Source of the DNA: Candidatus Omnitrophota bacterium | Lineage (GTDB): Bacteria > Omnitrophota > Gorgyraeia > 1-14-0-20-64-10 > JACQQZ01 | Assembly: GCA_016206635.1 (NCBI GenBank) | Contig: JACQRF010000027.1 | Span: 1-14,241 of the forward strand | DNA: 14,241 bases | Reading direction: 5' to 3' | In this document: one piece after another, positions 7,139 through 13,470 of the stretch | Numbering within the stretch: position 1 is the first letter of the stretch | Layout: each line of letters starts with the position of its first letter | Notes under the pieces: model-generated | What the model was told of the DNA's origin: nothing | Databases searched by the model: none | The model's input: only the letters and a program-made list of their open reading frames with translations | Translations under genes and position numbers: made by a program

Positions 7139-8265
7139 GCGTGCTGGAGGAGGCGCTGGGCGATGTCGAGCGCGGACCGGGGGCGCCCGAGCGCGCCGGC
7201 GGCCCGCCGCAGCGCGGCGACCCGCTCGGGGCGCGCGAGCAGGTCGGCGACCAGGCGCGGGACGATGTCCCAGCGCTGGGCGCGCACCGCCGCCTGGCGC
7301 TGCAGGAGGTACTCGGTATTCTTCACTTCCTGCCCCGGAATCGGGTCCACGATGATGATCGGCAGCCGCTTGGCCAGCGCCTCCGCCGTCGTGAGCCCGC
7401 CCGGCTTGGTCACGACGAGGGTGGCGAAGCTCATCAGCTCATGCACGAACGGGACGTGGCCCAAGACGACGACCCGGCGCCGGAACTGCGGCAGCACCGC
7501 GGTCAGCCGGGACCGCAACGAGATATTCATCCCGGTCAACACGACCAGCTGCAGCGGCTGCGGCAGCGCATCCAGCGCGCGGGCCACCTGCGCGATCGGC
7601 CCCAGTCCCTGCCCCCCGCCCATCAGCAACACGGTCGGTTGCTGGGGATCGAGGCCGAGGGCCAAGGCCCGAGAGAGCCCCCGCGCCTCTCCTTCGGCGT
7701 CGCCATCGGTAAAGACGGGGTCGATGGGGATCCCGGTGTGATGAATCCGCGCGCGCGGGATCCCGGCCTCCTCCAGCCGGGCCTGGGCCGCCTCAGAGCC
7801 GACGCAATAGGCGCTCACGGCCTCCTGCAACCAGAACTGATGGGGGATGAAATCGGTCAGGACCGCGTAGAGCGGGATCGGCAGGCCGGCGGCGCGCTTG
7901 TAGGCGGCCACGACCCCGCAGGGGAATGCCTGCGTGCAGGCGATGACCGTCGGGCGAAACTCGTCCAGCAGGCGCCGCAGTTTGGGGGCGTTGTAGCGAT
8001 GCACCCACCGCTGCATCCCGCGGCCGCGCTGGGCGACCTCCGGATTATCGTACAGGAAATCCCAGATCTCCGGGACCCGGCGGATCACCAGCATGTAGGC
8101 GCGGTCGATGAGCTGGGAGAGAATCGGATTGAAATATCGGAAGGCGTCCACGGTGCGCACGACGGCGCGGGGATTCAGCCGGCGGATGGCCTGCTCGACC
8201 GCGTGGCTGGCGCGATAGTGGCCGGAGTGCGCCGTGATGTACAGCAGCAGGACGCGGGCGGCCAC
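7135..8265 (-). CDS. MGDG-synthase/UgtP-like glycosyltransferase (GT28 family)
   Basis: This 376-residue GT-B enzyme resembles monogalactosyl- and processive diacylglycerol glucosyltransferases, which move a sugar from a UDP-sugar to diacylglycerol at the inner membrane. The N-terminal domain opens with VLLLYITAHSGHYRASHA, the family's glycine/histidine loop. LTDFIPHQFW and the HHTGIPIDPVF segment lead into the C-terminal donor-binding domain with LLMGGGQGLGPI, VVTKPGGLTTAEAL and PIPGQEVKNTEYLL. It starts at GTG 8265, eight bases after the aminotransferase stop, and its TGA overlaps the next gene's GTG. With the acyltransferase and GT2 gene it forms an envelope-lipid block. The exact sugar and acceptor are not resolvable. 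Confidence 0.88.
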   Translation of the reverse strand: MAARVLLLYITAHSGHYRASHAVEQAIRRLNPRAVVRTVDAFRYFNPILSQLIDRAYMLVIRRVPEIWDFLYDNPEVAQRGRGMQRWVHRYNAPKLRRLLDEFRPTVIACTQAFPCGVVAAYKRAAGLPIPLYAVLTDFIPHQFWLQEAVSAYCVGSEAAQARLEEAGIPRARIHHTGIPIDPVFTDGDAEGEARGLSRALALGLDPQQPTVLLMGGGQGLGPIAQVARALDALPQPLQLVVLTGMNISLRSRLTAVLPQFRRRVVVLGHVPFVHELMSFATLVVTKPGGLTTAEALAKRLPIIIVDPIPGQEVKNTEYLLQRQAAVRAQRWDIVPRLVADLLARPERVAALRRAAGALGRPRSALDIAQRLLQHA

Positions 8266-8273
8266 GGGCAGTG

Positions 8274-9467
8274 TCAGGCGCCGGCCAACACCTTTCCGAT
8301 CCGGTCGGCGGCGCGGCGAAGGCGTTCTTCAGGTTGGACCAATGAAAAGCGAACGTACCCTTCCCCGAGCGCGCCGAAGCCGGCGCCGGGGGCCACGACC
8401 ACCCCCGCCTGCTCCACGAGCCGCGAGGCAAAGTCCAGCGCGGGCATCGCGCCGAAGGCCGGCGGGATCTTCGCCCAGAGATAGAACGTCCCCCTCGGGC
8501 TGGGGACCGGCCAGCCGGCCGCGCGCATCGCGTCGACGAACACGTCGCGGCGCTGCCGATAGATGTCCACGGTCTCGCGAACGCAGTCCTGCGGGCCGGT
8601 CAGCGCCTGGATCGCGCCGAGCTGCACGGCGCGGAAGTTACCGAAGTCAATGTATGATTTGGTTTTCTCGAGCGAGCGGAGCACGTCCGGGTGGCCCACC
8701 GCGAAGCCGACGCGCCAGCCGGCCATGTTGTAGCTTTTCGAGACGGTATGGAACTCAATGCCATAGATGTCGCGGACGCCGGGCGCCTGCATGAGGCTGG
8801 GGGCCGTGTAGCCGTCGAACACGATGTCGGAGTAGGCGAGATCCGAGCAGACGATCAGCGATCGGCCGCGGGCCCACGCGACGAGCCGCTCGTAGAACGC
8901 CAGATCCACGCAGGCGCTGGTCGGGTTATGGGGGTAGCTGACGAAGAGGATTTTGGCCCGCGACAACGCCGACTCCGGGATGGCGGCCAGGTCCAACACG
9001 TAGCCGGCCTCCGGGGCGAGGGGGACCGTGTGCACCGTGCCGCCGGCCATGATGACGCTGTCGCCGTGCGGCGGGTAGGCGGGGCTGGGGACGATGGCGA
9101 TGTCGTCGGGATTCATGAAGGCCAGCGCGAGATGCGCGATGCCTTCTTTCGAGCCGATCAGCGGCAGCACCTGGGTCAGCGGGTCCAGCGTGACGCCGAA
9201 CCGGCCGCGGTACCACGCGGCCACGGCGCGCTTGAACGCCTGCTCCACGTCGCCGTTCGGGCGGGAGTAGCGCTGGTTCTCCACCTTGGCCGCCTGGCGG
9301 CACAGCTCCTCGACGGCGTGGGCGGGGCTGGGGAGATCGGGGTTCCCCATCCCGAGGTCAATGACCTCTTGGCCCTGCGCGACCGCTTTGGCCTTCAGCT
9401 CATCCATGATGGTGAACAGGTAGCGCGGCAGGCGCTTGATCCGATCCGCTTCGTGCAGGGCCGTCAC
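8274..9467 (-). CDS. alaC: Class I/II PLP aminotransferase, AlaC-like (alanine or related transaminase)
   Basis: A 397-residue fold-type I aminotransferase. The lysine that binds pyridoxal phosphate is in SKSYNMAGWRVGF. Other landmarks are GMGNPDLPSP, GSKEGIAHLA, SYPHNPTSACVDL, CSDLAYSDIVFDGY, GTFYLWAKIP and a C-terminal VRFSL. These agree closely with E. coli AlaC as I remember it; the DapL-type diaminopimelate aminotransferases are the other close family. The start is GTG at 9467: the GGAGG at 9478-9474 touches an ATG at 9473 with no spacer but lies six bases from this GTG, which also makes a GTGA overlap with the lipA stop. An AlaC-type enzyme would interconvert pyruvate and alanine using glutamate and 2-oxoglutarate, which links it to the icd product. 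Confidence 0.88.
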   Translation of the reverse strand: MTALHEADRIKRLPRYLFTIMDELKAKAVAQGQEVIDLGMGNPDLPSPAHAVEELCRQAAKVENQRYSRPNGDVEQAFKRAVAAWYRGRFGVTLDPLTQVLPLIGSKEGIAHLALAFMNPDDIAIVPSPAYPPHGDSVIMAGGTVHTVPLAPEAGYVLDLAAIPESALSRAKILFVSYPHNPTSACVDLAFYERLVAWARGRSLIVCSDLAYSDIVFDGYTAPSLMQAPGVRDIYGIEFHTVSKSYNMAGWRVGFAVGHPDVLRSLEKTKSYIDFGNFRAVQLGAIQALTGPQDCVRETVDIYRQRRDVFVDAMRAAGWPVPSPRGTFYLWAKIPPAFGAMPALDFASRLVEQAGVVVAPGAGFGALGEGYVRFSLVQPEERLRRAADRIGKVLAGA

Positions 9468-10384
9468 AGACATCCTCCTCTCAGGGCTTCGAACGCATTA
9501 TAGGAACTGCGCACGTACGGGCCGCTGGCGACATGGCGAAATCCCAGGGCCATCCCCCAGCGCCGATACTCGGCGAACTGTCCCGGGGCAATGAACGCCG
9601 CCACCGGGCGCTGGTCGCGGGTCGGCTGCAAATATTGGCCGATGGTCAGGAGGTCACACCCGGCGTCGCGCAGGTCGCCCATCAACGCGCGGACTTCCTC
9701 CGGCGTCTCGCCGAGGCCGACCATGAACCCGCTTTTGATCTGCGCCCGGCCGGTCGCCAGCCGACGCGCCTGGCGCAACACGGTCAGCGACCGCTCGTAC
9801 TGCGCCTGCGGGCGCACCGCCGGGGACAGCCGCCGCACGGTTTCGAGATTGTGGCTGATGACATCCGGCCCGGCGGCCGCCACCTGCGTGAGCAACGGCT
9901 CGCGCGCGTGGAAATCCGGGATCAGCACTTCGACGCCGACCGCCGGGGTCTGCGCCCGAATCGCGCGGATCGCGGCGACGAACTGCCCCGCCCCTTCGTC
10001 CGGCAAATCATCCCGTGCCGGGGCCGTCAAGACCACGTATTGTAACCCAAGTTGCCGGATTGCGGCAGCCACTCGTGCCGGCTCGTCGGGATCGGGCGGC
10101 GCCGGCCTGGCGGTGGTGACCGCGCAGAAGCCACAGCGGCGGGTGCACGCCTCGCCGAGAATCATGATGCTGACGTTGCCGTGCGACCAGCACTCGCCGA
10201 GGTTGGGGCAACGGGCCTCTTCACAAATCGTGGACACCTGCAGCGCGGCGAGTGTGTCTTTCGTGGCCTGCCACTGCGCCGTCACCCCCAGCGACCGCCT
10301 GAGCCACGCCGGGAACCGGGTCTCACGCCGCCCCCCTGCTGAACAAGGGGCCACCTCTAGCAGCGGCCCCTTGTCTGGGGTCAT
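9464..10384 (-). CDS. lipA: Lipoyl synthase (radical SAM)
   Basis: A 306-residue enzyme that inserts two sulfurs into protein-bound octanoyl groups to make lipoyl cofactor. Both iron-sulfur cluster sites are present: the auxiliary cluster ligands Cys54, Cys59 and Cys65 in CEEARCPNLGEC, and the radical-SAM CxxxCxxC (Cys80, Cys84, Cys87) in EACTRRCGFC. The C-terminal RSSYNAFEAL carries the serine that completes the auxiliary cluster. The start ATG at 10384 overlaps the lpd stop as ATGA. The first 15 or so residues, TPDKGPLLEVAPCSA, come before the conserved FPAWLRRSL and are encoded by an inverted repeat, so they are probably dispensable. Its product is needed by complexes served by the upstream lpd, but no lipoyl-carrying E2 or GcvH gene is in the window. 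Confidence 0.97.
   Translation of the reverse strand: MTPDKGPLLEVAPCSAGGRRETRFPAWLRRSLGVTAQWQATKDTLAALQVSTICEEARCPNLGECWSHGNVSIMILGEACTRRCGFCAVTTARPAPPDPDEPARVAAAIRQLGLQYVVLTAPARDDLPDEGAGQFVAAIRAIRAQTPAVGVEVLIPDFHAREPLLTQVAAAGPDVISHNLETVRRLSPAVRPQAQYERSLTVLRQARRLATGRAQIKSGFMVGLGETPEEVRALMGDLRDAGCDLLTIGQYLQPTRDQRPVAAFIAPGQFAEYRRWGMALGFRHVASGPYVRSSYNAFEALRGGCL
10343..10374. repeat. Inverted repeat in the 5' end of lipA
   Basis: ACAAGGGGCC (10343-10352) and GGCCCCTTGT (10365-10374) pair over 10 bp with a 12-base loop. It lies just inside lipA and encodes about residues 4-14 of a non-conserved N-terminal extension. No T-run follows, so it does not look like a terminator. It might be a translation-modulating hairpin or a diverged relative of the other operon palindromes. 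Confidence 0.6.
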
Positions 10385-11787
10385 CGGACGTAGAGCGCGC
10401 GGCCCAAGGGCTGGGCGGCGGCCTCCCACAGCGTCTCGGAGAGCGTCGGATGCGCGTGCAGGACTTGGACGAGGTCCGTCAACGTCATCTGCCGTTTCAG
10501 CGCCAGCGCCGCCTCGGCGATGAGATCGGTCGCGCGCGGGCCGATCATCTGGACGCCAAGCAGGCGTTGATCCGACGCGTCGTAGACCACCTTGACGAAC
10601 CCGTCGGTCTCATCCAGCGTGTGCGCCCGGCCCGACACGCCCCACGGGACGCGGCTGACCGCCACCGACCGGGCGCCGGCCCGGGCCTGGGCCTCGGTCA
10701 ACCCGACGGTGGCCATCTCCGGCAGGGTGAAGATGCAATCCGGGATGACGGCGTCGTCCACCGTCTGCAACGCCCCCAGCGCGTTCTCCGCGGCGACGGC
10801 CCCCTCCTCGCTGGCGGTGTAGGCGGTCTGCTGGCGGCCGAGGATGTCGCCGACGGCAAAGATCGTGGGCGTGGCGGTCCGCAAATGGCGGTCCACCGGC
10901 ACGGCCCCTGACGGCGCCAGCGTGACGCCAACCGACTCCCACCCGAGGCCGGCGGTATTCGGCTGGCGGCCGATCGTCACCAACACCTGATCCACCGGTG
11001 CCAGGGGGGCCTGGCCCCCCTGGCACCGGTGGCACGCGATGGTGACGGCGTCACCCTCAGGCGTCACGGCGGTGACGCGGGCGTTGGTGATCACCCGAAC
11101 ACCGGCTTTCGTCAGGCTCGTTTCCAGCGCGTGGGCCAGCTCGGGGTCCTGCCCCGGCAACAGCTGCGGGGCGAGCTCATAGACGGTCACCTCCACCCCC
11201 AACGGCGCCAGGTACGAGGCCAACTCGCAGCCGATGACGCCGCCGCCGATCACCGCCAGCCGTGCCGGCAACGCCTCGGCGCGCAGGAGATCGTCGCTGG
11301 ACAGGATGCGCCGGCCATCGAACGGTGCGGCGGCCCACGGCTTGGGGCGGGAACCGGTGGCCACGATGACCGCGCGGGTCTCGAGCCTCGTGGTGGCGAC
11401 CATGCCGGGCGCCGTGACCACCACCTGGCCGGGCCCGTGCAGCACGGCGCGGCCGGCGATGAGCTCGATCCGCCGCTGGCGGGCCAATTGGGCCAGCCCG
11501 TTCCGCAGCCGCTGGACGATCCGATCTTTGCGGGCCACGGCATCCGGCCAGACGATCTCCGGGGGGCTGGTCTTCACGCCGAACCGATCGCTGCGGGCCA
11601 CCAATGACGCGACGGAGGCGGTCATGCCGATGGCCCGCGACGGGATGCAGCCGGTGTTGAGGCAGACGCCGCCGAGCTCTTTGGCCTCGACGAGACAGAC
11701 GCGTGCGCCGCGGGCCGCGGCGCGGGTGGCGGCGGAGAACCCCCCGGGGCCGCCGCCGATCACCACCACATCGTAGGGTTGAGCCAT
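10381..11787 (-). CDS. lpd: Dihydrolipoyl dehydrogenase
   Basis: A 468-residue flavoprotein that reoxidises dihydrolipoyl groups of 2-oxoacid dehydrogenase complexes or the glycine cleavage system, passing electrons to NAD. It has the FAD-binding VVVIGGGPGGFSAA (7-20), the redox disulfide Cys42-Cys47 in GGVCLNTGCIPSRA (Arg51 where most homologues have Lys), the second dinucleotide site LAVIGGGVIGCELASYLAPLG, VGDILGRQQTAYTASEEG and the C-terminal HAHPTLSETLWEA with the active-site His. The start at 11787 is preceded by AAGGA; the frame stays open far upstream but that stretch is icd in another frame. Residues 252-266, just before the conserved VLVTIGRQPN, are encoded by a perfect 41-nt hairpin. 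The stop overlaps the lipA start. Confidence 0.96.
   Translation of the reverse strand: MAQPYDVVVIGGGPGGFSAATRAAARGARVCLVEAKELGGVCLNTGCIPSRAIGMTASVASLVARSDRFGVKTSPPEIVWPDAVARKDRIVQRLRNGLAQLARQRRIELIAGRAVLHGPGQVVVTAPGMVATTRLETRAVIVATGSRPKPWAAAPFDGRRILSSDDLLRAEALPARLAVIGGGVIGCELASYLAPLGVEVTVYELAPQLLPGQDPELAHALETSLTKAGVRVITNARVTAVTPEGDAVTIACHRCQGGQAPLAPVDQVLVTIGRQPNTAGLGWESVGVTLAPSGAVPVDRHLRTATPTIFAVGDILGRQQTAYTASEEGAVAAENALGALQTVDDAVIPDCIFTLPEMATVGLTEAQARAGARSVAVSRVPWGVSGRAHTLDETDGFVKVVYDASDQRLLGVQMIGPRATDLIAEAALALKRQMTLTDLVQVLHAHPTLSETLWEAAAQPLGRALYVR
10992..11032. repeat. Perfect 18-bp stem hairpin inside lpd
   Basis: CCACCGGTGCCAGGGGGG (10992-11009) is the exact reverse complement of CCCCCCTGGCACCGGTGG (11015-11032), with loop CCTGG. 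It is in frame and encodes lpd residues 252-266 (CHRCQGGQAPLAPVD) in a variable surface loop before a conserved strand. Such a long perfect stem is not expected by chance in coding DNA. It shares only G/C-run character with copies A and B. Confidence 0.85.
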
Positions 11788-11792
11788 CCCGT

Positions 11793-11824
11793 GCTGGTCC
11801 TTCGACCAGCTTAGGACGAACTCG
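11793..11824. repeat. Short palindromic repeat between icd and lpd
   Basis: GCTGGTC (11793-11799), loop CTTC, then GACCAGC (11804-11810) form a 7-bp hairpin followed on the plus strand by TTAGGACGAACTCG. On the minus strand this reads GTTCGTCCTAAGCTGGTCG, very like a short repeat I remember as widespread in many bacterial genomes (TTCGTCCTGAGC-like, translated FVLSLSKD). It supplies the icd stop codon and the lpd ribosome-binding site. Confidence 0.55.
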
Positions 11825-12932
11825 TTGCGGGGACAGTCCCCTTCGGGGACAGTCCCCTGAGCTGCGTGATGATGGCGTCGGCCATCTGGCTGGTGCCGAC
11901 GGCGGTGGGGTCGTCCCGCCGCGGCTTCAGATCGTAGGTGACCTGCTTCCCTTCGAGGACGACGGCCCGCACGGCCCGCTCCAGGCGGTCGGCGGCGTCG
12001 GTCTCGCCGAGGTGGCGCAGCATCAGGACGGCGGAGAGAATCTCGGCGGTCGGGTTCGCCTTGTTCTGGCCGGCATACTTCGGGGCGCTGCCATGGACCG
12101 GCTCGAACACCGCCACGTCGGGGCCGATGTTGGCGCCGGGAGCCACGCCGAGCCCGCCGATGAGACCCGCGCACAGATCGGAGACGATGTCGCCGTAGAG
12201 ATTCGGCAGCACGAGCACGTCGAACTGCTGGGGTCGCTGCACGAGCTGCATGCAGAGGGCATCCACCAGCCGCTCGCTGAATTCAATACGTCCTTCATAG
12301 GCCTTGGCCACCTCGCGGGCGGTCTCGAGGAACAGGCCGTCGGTAAATTTCATGATGTTGGCTTTGGTGATCGCGGTCACCGTGCGGCGGCCATGGGCCA
12401 CGGCATACTCAAAGGCGTACCGGACGATCCGCTCGGAGGCCGTCTTGGAGATCGGCTTGATGGAGATGGCGGAGTCGGGCCGGATCGTCTTCGGCTGGTG
12501 CGCCTGGAGCCAGCCAATGAGTTCCTGTGTCTCCGGGGCGCCATCGTCAAATTCGATGCCGGCGTACAGGTCCTCGGAGTTCTCGCGGATGATGACCAGG
12601 TCCACGCCGCGGTGCGGGGCCGACACCCCCTCCATCCAGCGGCAGGGGCGCACGCAGGCGTAGAGGTCCAGGGCGTGGCGGAGGGCGACGTTGACGCTGC
12701 GCATCCCGGTGCCGATCGGCGTCGTGATCGGGCCTTTGATCGCCACCTTCGCGCGGCGGATCGCGGCCAGCACCGACTCCGGCAGCGGCGAGCCGGTCTT
12801 CTGCCGGACCGCCTCGCCCGCCTCCACCACCTCCCAACGGATGGCGACCCCGGTGGCATCCACGCACCGGCGGGTCGCCTCGGTCAGCTCCGGCCCGATG
12901 CCATCGCCGGGAATCACACAGACGGTGTGCAT
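11811..12932 (-). CDS. icd: Isocitrate dehydrogenase, NAD-type (isocitrate/isopropylmalate dehydrogenase family)
   Basis: A 373-residue decarboxylating dehydrogenase that converts isocitrate to 2-oxoglutarate. It shows the N-terminal VCVIPGDGIGPEL, the substrate loop SVNVALRHALDLYACVRP (the SxN form of isocitrate rather than isopropylmalate enzymes), the catalytic tyrosine in IIRENSEDLYAGIEF, the catalytic lysine in ITKANIMKFTDGLF, metal-binding aspartates in NLYGDIVSDLCAGL, and EPVHGSAPKYAGQNKANP at the cofactor site. Size and sequence fit the short NAD-dependent type; homoisocitrate dehydrogenase is a less likely alternative. ATG 12932 follows AGGAG by seven bases, and that site overlaps the hicA stop. 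The last 15 residues (about 359-373) are foreign-looking and come from repeat copy B and its flank. Confidence 0.93.
   Translation of the reverse strand: MHTVCVIPGDGIGPELTEATRRCVDATGVAIRWEVVEAGEAVRQKTGSPLPESVLAAIRRAKVAIKGPITTPIGTGMRSVNVALRHALDLYACVRPCRWMEGVSAPHRGVDLVIIRENSEDLYAGIEFDDGAPETQELIGWLQAHQPKTIRPDSAISIKPISKTASERIVRYAFEYAVAHGRRTVTAITKANIMKFTDGLFLETAREVAKAYEGRIEFSERLVDALCMQLVQRPQQFDVLVLPNLYGDIVSDLCAGLIGGLGVAPGANIGPDVAVFEPVHGSAPKYAGQNKANPTAEILSAVLMLRHLGETDAADRLERAVRAVVLEGKQVTYDLKPRRDDPTAVGTSQMADAIITQLRGLSPKGTVPATSSS
11829..11857. repeat. Doubled GGGGACAGTCCCC palindrome at the 3' end of icd (repeat copy B)
   Basis: GGGGACAGTCCCC occurs twice (11829-11841 and 11845-11857) separated by TTC. 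The whole folds into a hairpin with 6-bp stems on both sides of a central A.A mismatch and a TTCG-type loop. It encodes residues 359-368 (RGLSPKGTVP) at the C-terminus of isocitrate dehydrogenase. The core matches hairpin A in the NYN gene, with one compensatory change. I recall similar GGGGACTGTCCCC repeats in other genomes. Confidence 0.85.
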
Positions 12933-12941
12933 AAAGATCTC

Positions 12942-13166
12942 CTACAACGATGCCAGAAACTCGTCCCGACTCAGCTTGATCTCGGAGAGGATGCTACGCA
13001 GCAACCCCGGAGGGATGTCCTCGCCACGATGGATGGGGACGACCGTCGCACGCCCATCCGGATGGCGGAGGTAGAGATGGCTGCCCTTCTGAACGGATGC
13101 GATGGAACCCCAAGCGTCCAGGACCCGGACCAGTTCGACGGGCTTGAGGACAGGCAGCTTGCTCAA
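12942..13166 (-). CDS. hicA: HicA-type mRNA interferase toxin
   Basis: A 74-residue protein with the small double-stranded-RNA-binding-like HicA fold. It has the N-terminal LKPVELVRVLDAWG, then QKGSHLYLRHPDGR, whose histidine in GSH is the family's catalytic residue, then the strand VVPIHRG and EDIPPGLLRSILSEIKLS. HicA toxins cleave mRNA. It begins with TTG in a TTGA overlap with the hicB stop, so the toxin is translated after its antitoxin at an inefficient start. Its TAG stop overlaps the icd ribosome-binding site, so the toxin sits at the head of the metabolic operon. The active-site histidine is intact. Confidence 0.9.
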   Translation of the reverse strand: MSKLPVLKPVELVRVLDAWGSIASVQKGSHLYLRHPDGRATVVPIHRGEDIPPGLLRSILSEIKLSRDEFLASL

Positions 13167-13381
13167 GCGGCAACGCTGACCTGCTGGACCCCGATAAACT
13201 TCAGTGGTCTAGCCCGGCTGCCTTCTACATCCAGGCACAGGGCGATGGCCTCACGCACCCGCTTCAGCAGTTCCGGGATCGAGCGGGCATGGGTATGACA
13301 CCCTTTGAGATCCGGGACCTTGGCGATATACGCCCCGGTTTCATCCTGCTCAATCAACACGGTATAGGTCAGGTGCCGCAC
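13163..13381 (-). CDS. hicB: HicB-type antitoxin
   Basis: A 72-residue antitoxin with the degraded RNase-H-like HicB core: YTVLIEQDETGAYIAKVPDLKGCHTHA, then SIPELLKRVREAIALCLD. It should bind and neutralise HicA. It is the short form, and I see no clear C-terminal DNA-binding helix domain, so autoregulation may be weak or need the complex. The GTG start at 13381 is supported by AGGAGGA seven bases upstream. The gene is the first after a hairpin terminator and thus probably the first gene of the long operon. HicB precedes HicA here, whereas the opposite order is more common. Confidence 0.9.
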   Translation of the reverse strand: MRHLTYTVLIEQDETGAYIAKVPDLKGCHTHARSIPELLKRVREAIALCLDVEGSRARPLKFIGVQQVSVAA

Positions 13382-13401
13382 GGAATGATCCTCCTGTCAC
13401 T

Positions 13402-13430
13402 AGTATAACGAAAACGGGACGCTGAGGAAA
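13402..13430 (-). promoter_or_regulatory. Weak candidate promoter for the hicBA-icd operon
   Basis: On the minus strand TATACT (13407-13402) is a good -10 box a short distance before the hicB ribosome-binding site. The best -35 at 17 bases is TTTCCT (13430-13425), only a partial match, and lies in the terminator loop. If real, termination of the upstream unit and initiation of this one overlap physically. Confidence 0.3.
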
Positions 13431-13440
13431 GCGTCCCGTT
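13413..13440 (-). terminator. Intrinsic terminator after the GLEE-motif ORF
   Basis: On the minus strand AACGGGACGC (13440-13431) and GCGTCCCGTT (13422-13413) form a 10-bp stem with an 8-base loop, followed by a T-rich tail (TTTTCGTT including the stem end). It lies 30 bases after the stop of the upstream ORF and before hicB. Confidence 0.8.
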
Positions 13441-13470
13441 GCGTGGAGGCGGGGATGTTCAGAGGCCGTG

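Noticed and set aside
9468..9473. ATG at 9473 as start of the aminotransferase
   Set aside because: The GGAGG touches this ATG with no spacer. GTG 9467 has a 6-base spacer and a GTGA overlap matching other junctions.
5292..11857. CRISPR array or insertion sequence as the explanation for the repeats
   Set aside because: The copies are kilobases apart, are self-palindromic, have no regular spacers, and no transposase or cas gene is in the window.
10381..12174. Upstream in-frame extension of lpd to 597 residues
   Set aside because: The extra residues are icd read in another frame. The conserved protein begins at ATG 11787 with a ribosome site.
11703..13298. Long plus-strand open frame opposite icd, with a similar one at 7141-8484
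   Set aside because: Both are antisense to well-recognised enzymes and show no domain signature of their own.
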